Assembly (NCBI GenBank): GCA_014874235.1
Contig: JACWAC010000008.1
Location: forward strand, 1-16,447
Length of the DNA stretch: 16,447 nt
Direction of reading: 5' to 3'
Source: Thermoplasmatales archaeon
GTDB taxonomy: Archaea > Thermoplasmatota > Thermoplasmata > Thermoplasmatales > GCA-001856825
Of the stretch, positions 1-5,495 are shown in pieces. Within the stretch, counting starts at the first letter, position 1. The number at the start of each line of letters is the position of its first letter. The notes beneath the pieces are model-generated. The model searched no databases, was not told the DNA's origin, and saw only the letters and a list, made by a program, of their open reading frames with translations. A program made the translations under genes and the position numbers.

Positions 1-25
1 AAGCTATGATTGAAACCATGAATAG

Positions 26-34
26 TTATACATA
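26..34 (+). promoter_or_regulatory. TATA-like box of dapB
   Basis: TTATACATA, centred about 29 bases before the ATG at 59. No SD-like purine run precedes the ATG, so a leaderless transcript is the simplest reading. Confidence 0.4.
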
Positions 35-58
35 GTTCTGGAACATCCTTAGCTCGCT

Positions 59-862
59 ATGGATAAGATAAGAGTCTGCGTAGCCGGGGCAACGGGTTGG
101 GTAGGCAGGTCGCTCATTCCAGCCATACAAGATGCCGGAGATATGTCCATCGTAGGTGCAGTAGCTCGTTCATCCAGCGGGAAGGATATCGGGGATATAT
201 TGAACGTTAAGGGACTCTCGTTGATGATAAAATCAAGCGTGAGGGATGCTTTGGAAGTGCCGACGGACGTACTCGTGGACTTCACTTCTCCAGAATCCGT
301 GAAATCGAATGTTCTGACAGCAATCAGAAACGGCGTCGGAGTCGTGGTCGGAACTTCTGGCCTATCAGATGAGGACTATGACGAAATTGGCAGAGAGGCT
401 GTGAAAGAGGAAGTTGGAGTCATAGCTGCAGGGAATTTTGCAATCTCCGCAGCGCTACTCTTGCACTTTTCAGTACTGGCGGCTAAGCACATGCCATCTT
501 GGGAGGTAGTAGATTTTGCGTCCTCGAAGAAGGTGGATGCTCCAAGCGGAATGACGAGAGAGCTGGCGTACCGTTTGTCTAAAGTTGGAAGACCGGTAAG
601 CGAAATTCCGGTCAGCGATGTGAAGGGAATAAAGGAGGCGAGAGGAGCAAGCGTCAACCATACGCAAGTTCATTCTATTCGTCTTCCTGGTACAGTCATA
701 GGAGCGGAAGTACTCTTTGGAAAACCAGACGAGAGACTCAGTATAAGATACGATGCAGGCACCAGCGCACAGCCATACATTGATGGAACACTGCTGGCTA
801 TTCGAAAGGTTCAGAAGTTCAAAGGTCTGAAAAGGGGACTAGATTCAATCCTTGATCTTTAG
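59..862 (+). CDS. dapB: DapB-family reductase (4-hydroxy-tetrahydrodipicolinate reductase-like)
   Basis: 267 aa, the usual DapB length. DapB enzymes reduce 4-hydroxy-tetrahydrodipicolinate with NAD(P)H in the diaminopimelate/lysine pathway in the cytosol. Visible: an N-terminal Rossmann glycine motif GATGWVG (residues 10-16), a GTSGLSDED loop typical of the family, an AGNFAISAALLL segment where DapB has its A-x-N-x-S-x-G helix, and KVDAPSG (158-164), which binds substrate. The C-terminus (LRYDAGTSA-like segment, GTLLAIRKV, GL..ILDL) resembles actinobacterial DapB. Odd: the family signature E-x(4)-H-H-x-x-K-V-D-A-P-S-G reads E-x(4)-A-S-S-K-K-V-D-A-P-S-G, so both signature histidines are lost (A154, S155) while the catalytic lysine (K158) stays. 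Family membership is firm; the reaction is less so. ATG start at 59 fits a TATA-like box 29 bases upstream. No lysine-pathway neighbour lies downstream. Confidence 0.85.
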   Translation: MDKIRVCVAGATGWVGRSLIPAIQDAGDMSIVGAVARSSSGKDIGDILNVKGLSLMIKSSVRDALEVPTDVLVDFTSPESVKSNVLTAIRNGVGVVVGTSGLSDEDYDEIGREAVKEEVGVIAAGNFAISAALLLHFSVLAAKHMPSWEVVDFASSKKVDAPSGMTRELAYRLSKVGRPVSEIPVSDVKGIKEARGASVNHTQVHSIRLPGTVIGAEVLFGKPDERLSIRYDAGTSAQPYIDGTLLAIRKVQKFKGLKRGLDSILDL

Positions 863-967
863 TCCTGTACTGATTTGTTTTCTGTATTAGATCGTAATGT
901 CTAACTGTAATGCTAATAACATGAAACACCTATTTCCACATTCATCCCTGTGAATTTCGTAGTTAGG

Positions 968-976
968 TTTTTATTT
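968..976 (+). promoter_or_regulatory. TATA-like box of tRNA-Gly
   Basis: TTTTTATTT, centred 25 bases before the first base of the tRNA, the spacing expected of an archaeal box A element. Confidence 0.5.
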
Positions 977-996
977 CGATAGTAATGGAGGGTTTA

Positions 997-1069
997 GCGA
1001 GCGTGGTGTAGCCTGGTAACACGTGAGCTTGCCAAGCTCATGCCTCGGGTTCAAATCCCGGCGCTCGCA
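997..1069 (+). tRNA. tRNA-Gly (anticodon GCC)
   Basis: A complete 73-base cloverleaf can be folded by eye. The 7-bp acceptor stem is GCGAGCG (997-1003) with CGCTCGC (1062-1068), with discriminator A at 1069. The D stem is GTGT (1006-1009) with ACAC (1019-1022). The anticodon stem is TGAGC (1024-1028) with GCTCA (1036-1040), and the loop TTGCCAA places anticodon GCC at 1031-1033. The T arm has the TTCAAAT loop. There is no intron, and the 3' CCA is not encoded, so it must be added after transcription. It faces the 3' end of the M13 peptidase gene, with T-rich DNA between them (about 1088-1105). Confidence 0.97.
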
Positions 1070-1104
1070 TATCAATTGAATTTGTGGTTTTCCTTGTCTT
1101 GTTT

Positions 1105-3111
1105 TCACCAAATCGAAATACTTTGCCCTGGATTCTTCTGAGTTCCGTCAGATTCTTTGAAGTGACTGTTAAACGCAAAGTGAACTCTTGCAGGAACTTC
1201 TCCTCTCAAGTTATCGGGAGAGTGAGGGTCGTTAGAGACCTGCCACTTTATTGCTTCTTCTCTCGTATTAGCTCTCCAGCTTTGTGACCAGGCTATGTAG
1301 AATCTCTGCTCCGGAGTCAAGCCATCTACTTCCTTCCTTAGAGATGGGTCCCGTTGCAGTCTTCTCTGGAGTGCTTCGTACGCAATGCTGATTCCGCCTA
1401 AGTCAGCTATATTCTCTCCAAGAGTCAGCTCGCCGTTGACGTGAAGGCCAGGAAGTGCTTCCAGCGAAGAATAGAGGTTCACCACTGACTTTGCCCTTTC
1501 ACCGAATTCCTTAGCATCCTCTGTTGACCACCAATCGTTCAGGTTGCCGTTGAGATCGTATTTCCTGCCCTCATCATCGAATCCGTGAGTTATTTCGTGT
1601 GCTATAACTCCTCCTGTTGCGCCATAGTTTACTGCGTCGTCCAGCTCCGGATCGAAGAATGGTGGCTGAAGTATACCTGCTGGGAATACGATTTCATTTT
1701 CCGTGGGGGAGAAGTATGCATTGACGGTTGGAGGAGTCATCTCCCACAGCTCTCTGTCTACTGGTGAATTTACTCGCTTTATCTCCCTCTCAAATTCAAA
1801 CAGTTCGCACCTCAATATGTTCCCGAAATAGTCATCTGACGAGATTTTGATTGAAGAATAATCTATGAATTTTGTTGGATATCCGATCTTTGCACGGAAT
1901 TTGCCAAACTTCTCCAGTGCTTTTTTCTTTGTTGACTCTGACATCCAATCAAGCTTGCTTAGTTTCTCTCCGAAAACTTCCTTCAGATCGTTGACCAGTA
2001 CCTCCATCCTGTTCCTGGACCCCTCTCCAAACTCCTGTTCCACGTACAGTTTTCCAAGAGCCTCCCCCAACTCGCTGTCAATCACACTGACAATTCGTTT
2101 CCATCTCTTCTCTTGTTTTTGGCGTCCGAACAGTTTCTTTTCGAAGAAATCAAAGTGCTCTTTCGCCACGTCATCGTGGAGAAAAGGTGACGCGAAATTC
2201 AGTACCTTCCAGATCAGATAAGTTTTCCAGGACGATAATGGAACCTCGCCTAGCATATTTCCCAGATTCTCAAAGAATTCCGGTTGTCTTATCACAACGT
2301 GTACCACTGATGGCAGACCTATATTTGTTAGGTATCTCTTTATGTCTGTCTTCGGTAATGTTTGTTCCAGCTCGTCAAACTTGATGCGGTTATAGTTCTT
2401 CTCCGGGTCCCTCAGTTCAACCGGAGTTCTACTAGACTTTGCCAGTGCTAGCTCGATACCGAAAACTGTCTCGGATGATTCCTCGGCTTTCTCCTTGGTC
2501 TGTCCATAAAGTGCAAATATGTTTGCCACGTGGTTTCTGTAATCTCTTCTTATGCTTTCGAACGAGTCCAGAATGTAGTAATCTCTGTTTGGTAAGGAGA
2601 GACCTCCTTGCTGCAAATAATATGCATATGTGGTGCTGTTCTTTTCGTCTGAAGCTGACGAGTATGAGAACAGTAACGACATCCCCTTCCTGTGGAGTTT
2701 TGAGACAACGGTCATGATTTCGCTGCTATCTTCCATAGCTTCAATCAGTTCTACAAACTCCCTGACGGGCTCGAACTTGCGGCTTTCAACTCGTTGGGTA
2801 TCCATAGCAGAGAGATAGAATGATCCCACCTTCGCCCTAATTTGGTCCTCTGAGTGATCTCTGAATGCACATTCCTCGAGTATCTTGCCAAGGACGTATC
2901 TATTTCTTTCGAAGAGCTCCATAAAGGCACTCCATCTGACCTTGTCTTCTGGAATTGGATGGGAATTTATCCACTCCCCGTTACAGAACCGGTAGAAATC
3001 TATCCTGGGATTCATCGACAGGTCCATGTAACTGACAGAAAATCTAGGCATCTCAGGTTTTTCATCACCCCCAATTCTCTCAATTCTGTCCCTTATTTCC
3101 TTGACGTCCAT
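1105..3111 (-). CDS. M13 family (neprilysin/PepO-like) zinc metallopeptidase
   Basis: 668 aa. M13 enzymes cut peptides with one zinc ion. The motifs are complete: NAYF (464-467) for substrate backbone binding, HEITH (H505, E506, H509) for zinc and catalysis, and the third ligand in GENIADLGG (E566, with D570). The N-terminal half carries the usual M13 helical domain (DFYRFCNGEWI near 39-49 matches the D-F-Y-x-F-x-x-G-x-W start of soluble family members). There is no signal peptide or membrane anchor, unlike animal neprilysin, so it should act in the cytosol, probably on peptides left by larger proteases such as the proteasome (inference). The C-terminus ends in SISIW, matching the V-x-I-W end, but lacks the Cys-x-x-W seen in extracellular members. 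ATG start; a TATA-like box about 25 bases upstream suggests a leaderless, single-gene transcript. Confidence 0.93.
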   Translation of the reverse strand: MDVKEIRDRIERIGGDEKPEMPRFSVSYMDLSMNPRIDFYRFCNGEWINSHPIPEDKVRWSAFMELFERNRYVLGKILEECAFRDHSEDQIRAKVGSFYLSAMDTQRVESRKFEPVREFVELIEAMEDSSEIMTVVSKLHRKGMSLLFSYSSASDEKNSTTYAYYLQQGGLSLPNRDYYILDSFESIRRDYRNHVANIFALYGQTKEKAEESSETVFGIELALAKSSRTPVELRDPEKNYNRIKFDELEQTLPKTDIKRYLTNIGLPSVVHVVIRQPEFFENLGNMLGEVPLSSWKTYLIWKVLNFASPFLHDDVAKEHFDFFEKKLFGRQKQEKRWKRIVSVIDSELGEALGKLYVEQEFGEGSRNRMEVLVNDLKEVFGEKLSKLDWMSESTKKKALEKFGKFRAKIGYPTKFIDYSSIKISSDDYFGNILRCELFEFEREIKRVNSPVDRELWEMTPPTVNAYFSPTENEIVFPAGILQPPFFDPELDDAVNYGATGGVIAHEITHGFDDEGRKYDLNGNLNDWWSTEDAKEFGERAKSVVNLYSSLEALPGLHVNGELTLGENIADLGGISIAYEALQRRLQRDPSLRKEVDGLTPEQRFYIAWSQSWRANTREEAIKWQVSNDPHSPDNLRGEVPARVHFAFNSHFKESDGTQKNPGQSISIW

Positions 3112-3130
3112 AGTAGCAGATACCCCGACT

Positions 3131-3140
3131 GGATTAAATT
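3131..3140 (-). promoter_or_regulatory. TATA-like box of the M13 peptidase gene
   Basis: On the minus strand AATTTAATCC lies about 25 bases before the ATG at 3111, with no SD site between them; this fits a leaderless transcript. Confidence 0.35.
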
Positions 3141-3250
3141 GTTACTCCACTGACATGTTATAACAAGTCATCTATATTTCTCGTGAGTCAATCTGCATAG
3201 GCACCAACTTCTCCATGGGACATCTTCTTGAATCTTTATCCTTCAGGAAT

Positions 3251-3628
3251 TCATTTTCTTATAACGCCATTAGTATCCATTGTCATCACTTCTTCATCCG
3301 TCTGGTTAACGCAATTCATCTTGATTGACATTCTATAGAATCTGGTGTCTTCATCAACGTTCGTTATCACTGCGTCGCATTTCACTTTGTCTCCCACATA
3401 GACCGGTTTGAGAAAGTGTGCAATCATGTCCCTGGCAATGTAATTAATGTCGCCACCTAATTTCGTTGGAATAGTGGCAGTGAGGAGCCCCTGGACCATT
3501 ATTCTTCCTAAGTCGTCTGGTTTGACGTGATGGATTCCCTTGTCTCCTGATAACTCGCCAAACATTTTAACATCCTCCTCTGTAAAAGTCCTGACATAGG
3601 TTGATTTCTGCCCTGCCCTTATTTCCAT
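3251..3628 (-). CDS. MaoC-like hotdog-fold hydratase/dehydratase
   Basis: 125 aa from the ATG at 3628. The frame stays open upstream to 3736, but that extension is low-complexity (His/Asn/Ser-rich) and has no family match I can see. MaoC-type hotdog proteins add or remove water on acyl-CoA or acyl-ACP thioesters, as dimers in the cytosol. Visible: the hydratase motif SGDKGIHH (27-34), corresponding to S-G-D-x-N-P-x-H with D29 and H34 as the likely catalytic pair, then RIMVQGLLTATIPTKLGG (the F-G-x-x-I-x-H-G-M helix, with Gln before Gly), and FLKPVYVGDKV (the R-P-V-x-x-G-D-x-V strand). The Asn-Pro of classical R-hydratases is Gly-Ile here, so it is a subfamily whose substrate I cannot name. 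It stands alone; a TATA-like element 30 bases upstream supports this start and a leaderless mRNA. Confidence 0.8.
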   Translation of the reverse strand: MEIRAGQKSTYVRTFTEEDVKMFGELSGDKGIHHVKPDDLGRIMVQGLLTATIPTKLGGDINYIARDMIAHFLKPVYVGDKVKCDAVITNVDEDTRFYRMSIKMNCVNQTDEEVMTMDTNGVIRK

Positions 3629-3651
3629 TTTATTTCGTGAAATCAGGATCG

Positions 3652-3664
3652 AATAATATATTTT
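3652..3664. promoter_or_regulatory. Near-symmetrical TATA element, possibly bidirectional
   Basis: AATAATATATTTT contains the perfect palindrome AATATATT (3655-3662). Its centre is 30 bases from the MaoC ATG (3628, minus) and about 31 bases from an ATG at 3689 on the + strand. Use for the MaoC gene is likely; use in the other direction is only a possibility. Confidence 0.4.
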
Positions 3665-3688
3665 GGGTGATTTGGACCTATCGGCGTG

Positions 3689-3787
3689 ATGGTGGAAGTG
3701 GTTGCTGTTATTGCGGTTATAGGTGCCTGTTATCATTTTTCAAACACCAGTCAATCGTCCTATCACGTAGGAAAGGTATCGCAGTAA
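3689..3787 (+). CDS. Candidate small protein, 32 aa, hydrophobic N-terminus
   Basis: I do not recognise this product. It starts MVEVVAVIAVIGACYHF and continues with a polar, Ser-rich tail of about 15 residues. The hydrophobic run (about 12 residues) is short for a full membrane span. The only support is its position: the ATG lies about 31 bases downstream of the TATA-like element shared with the MaoC gene, as a leaderless gene would, in an otherwise gene-free stretch (3629-3898). There is no SD site. It may be chance; a non-coding RNA or plain spacer is equally possible. Confidence 0.2.
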   Translation: MVEVVAVIAVIGACYHFSNTSQSSYHVGKVSQ

Positions 3788-3898
3788 GAACTCAATTCTG
3801 CTTCCGGGATCAATATGAGAGAGAACTCATCCAGCTGTTCACCTGGCAGCTGCCGCTCCATTATGAGTTTAAAAGTCTCCTAGTATGTTCAGATCAAT

Positions 3899-4963
3899 TC
3901 AATGATTGAGCTCCCCTCGGGATCTAATGCCCATATCGTTTGCTTCCTTGTCCCTATCGTTTTCCATTTCTTTCAGGTATTCTACTCTTTCATTTGTACT
4001 TGGATGGCTGAGGTTCAGACGACGTGGCAGATTGAGAGGAGAATGGTTCAATCTTGATATCTTGAGCAGAGAGTCGGAGAGAAGTTTTGGGTCTGTAAAA
4101 CTTGCAGCAATCAGGTCCGCCTCCTTTTCGTACCTTCTCTGTAGGAAAGGCAGAAGTACGTAAGTTGTGGTAAAGATGGACACGGTTATTCCGAACGCGA
4201 GGCCGAGCCTCAGTCCGTAGTTTAGCAGGAAGACTATTACTGCAAAGAGCGTGTTTCCGATAACTAGAATGTCAATTCCAACAAAGATCAGGGTCTTCTT
4301 GAGATGCTTCCTTTTCGCGTGTGCCAGTTCATGTGCGATAATGGCCATGTCCTCGTCCTCCGTGAGATTCTCCAGGAGGAAGTTTGAAACAAAAATGTAG
4401 GGCCTAAACAGCCCAGCCTGGAATGCATTTGCAATTTTTGTTTTGCTCCAATCTACCACCCGGAACCCAGATACCTTGATACCCATTCTCTCTGAAATCC
4501 CCTTTGCCCTTTTCAAAACGGTTGGGCTGTCAATCTCCTTCGAGATTCTCTTCCAGATTTGGACTCTTACGTTGATTATTATTGCTGTTATGATCAAAGA
4601 AAGTATTACGTCTAGATAGATGAAGGTTAGATACGGTTTGCCAAAAGAAAGAATGACGACCGCCGACATTATCCAAAACGGCACGACGATGTAAAGGTAA
4701 GACACAGAGTTCCTGATGTACAGGGAATAACCGGCTTTCACCTTTTTGTACTTCATATCCAACTCATAAGTGAGATAGGAAGAGACCAAGAGCAGGGGAA
4801 TAAGCAATAAAGTTTCCTCAAGCAGTTCGATAAAGTAATCATCGCGAACGCTTGAAAAATAGAAGATGAGCGATGTGAAAAAGACGATCAGTCCCGTCAC
4901 TATTCCGATGGTCGCTCTCATCCTCCAGAACAGCACGTTTGTAGCTTCTTCTCTTTCTTGCAT
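3899..4963 (-). CDS. htpX: M48 family membrane zinc peptidase (HtpX/Ste24-like)
   Basis: 354 aa. M48 membrane peptidases take part in membrane protein quality control, cutting misfolded membrane proteins on the cytoplasmic side. Visible: membrane segments near residues 15-38, 46-65, 88-106 and 112-135, then the peptidase domain with HELAH (H211, E212, H215), two further hydrophobic stretches (about 224-270), the third zinc ligand in RRYEKEAD (E279, D283), and HPSTNERVEYL, the family's C-terminal H-P-x-x-x-x-R-I motif. Four N-terminal membrane segments are more than in classic HtpX (two), so the symbol marks the family rather than strict orthology. It is a single gene; a TATA-like box lies 23-33 bases upstream of the ATG and there is no SD site. 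The charged tail of about 25 residues after the last motif has no known role. Confidence 0.88.
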   Translation of the reverse strand: MQEREEATNVLFWRMRATIGIVTGLIVFFTSLIFYFSSVRDDYFIELLEETLLLIPLLLVSSYLTYELDMKYKKVKAGYSLYIRNSVSYLYIVVPFWIMSAVVILSFGKPYLTFIYLDVILSLIITAIIINVRVQIWKRISKEIDSPTVLKRAKGISERMGIKVSGFRVVDWSKTKIANAFQAGLFRPYIFVSNFLLENLTEDEDMAIIAHELAHAKRKHLKKTLIFVGIDILVIGNTLFAVIVFLLNYGLRLGLAFGITVSIFTTTYVLLPFLQRRYEKEADLIAASFTDPKLLSDSLLKISRLNHSPLNLPRRLNLSHPSTNERVEYLKEMENDRDKEANDMGIRSRGELNH

Positions 4964-4981
4964 TACGCTGTTTAGGCTAAG

Positions 4982-4998
4982 TTAAATTATGCATTAAA
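4982..4998 (-). promoter_or_regulatory. TATA-like region of the M48 peptidase gene
   Basis: On the minus strand two AT-rich candidates, TTTAAT (about -33) and ATAATTTAA (about -24), precede the ATG at 4963. One of them probably serves a leaderless or near-leaderless transcript; I cannot say which. Confidence 0.3.
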
Positions 4999-5051
4999 TG
5001 TTTTACATAGCTTCGACCATAGCGTCAGATATAACGGGTGTTATCGATTCG

Positions 5052-5495
5052 TCATTGGACGTACGGTGAATAGATCGTTGGGTATGATGCCACAAGGAAC
5101 AGATTGACATTCAGTACATTCACGTAGGGTGTCCCGAAGAAGAACAGGGTGTATTGCCTGTATTTTTGCAGAGTTGCGTTTAGGAAAGATTCGGAGATGC
5201 CTGTCGCGTTGTGAATCCTGGGGATTTGGCTCGTGGCATAGCTCAGCGTAATATCCGGGTCTACTCCTGATGCCGAATTATTTCGCGGATGGAAGAATAC
5301 GGGCGCACTGAAATTCTGGGATATGAGCTCTGAACCAATCGACCTGTTTTCAAAGTAAACCTGTGATCCGTTTGATTGCCACGGCAGAGCCACCTGACCT
5401 ATGCCTGTCATGACCAGTGGAAATATCAATCCGCAAATCACGACAGAGATCAGTGTAAGCCTGGCGGCAGTGGAAATTCTCTTGACTCCCTTCAT
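5052..5495 (-). CDS. kdpC: K+-transporting ATPase KdpC subunit, short form
   Basis: 147 aa, against about 190 in E. coli. KdpC is the single-span subunit that stabilises the KdpFABC high-affinity K+ pump. Visible: one N-terminal membrane helix (about 11-35, including LIFPLVMTGIGQ, matching the family's L-x-P-x-x-T-G-x-x-Q), then GSELISQNF and VFFHPR (G-S-x-L-I-G-Q-x-F and Y-F-x-x-R-P), SGVDPDIT (S-G-S-G-L-D-P-x-I), and VNVLNVNLFL near the end (family V-N-V-L-x-L-N). The asparagine/glycine-rich segment normally found between the HPR and SG-DP motifs is nearly absent (only about five residues), which explains most of the missing length. Its ATG overlaps the kdpB stop by 4 bases (ATGA), so translation is probably coupled. 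It is the last gene of the kdp operon. Confidence 0.92.
   Translation of the reverse strand: MKGVKRISTAARLTLISVVICGLIFPLVMTGIGQVALPWQSNGSQVYFENRSIGSELISQNFSAPVFFHPRNNSASGVDPDITLSYATSQIPRIHNATGISESFLNATLQKYRQYTLFFFGTPYVNVLNVNLFLVASYPTIYSPYVQ

Noticed and set aside
997..1110. tRNA-Gly as an integration site for a mobile element
   Set aside because: No repeat of the tRNA 3' end, integrase or phage-like gene is seen in the window; the neighbour is a plain peptidase gene.
3629..3736. N-terminal extension of the MaoC-like protein to 161 aa
   Set aside because: The extra residues are low-complexity His/Asn/Ser, and the TATA-like element lies inside this stretch at the right distance for the shorter start.
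3601..3909. + strand 102-codon frame across the MaoC start and spacer
   Set aside because: It overlaps the start of the MaoC-like gene, has no recognisable pattern and no promoter or SD site at its start.
5031..5044. Small inverted repeat (ATAAC/GTTAT) after kdpC as a terminator
   Set aside because: Only 5 weak base pairs and no following T run on the transcribed strand; not enough to call.
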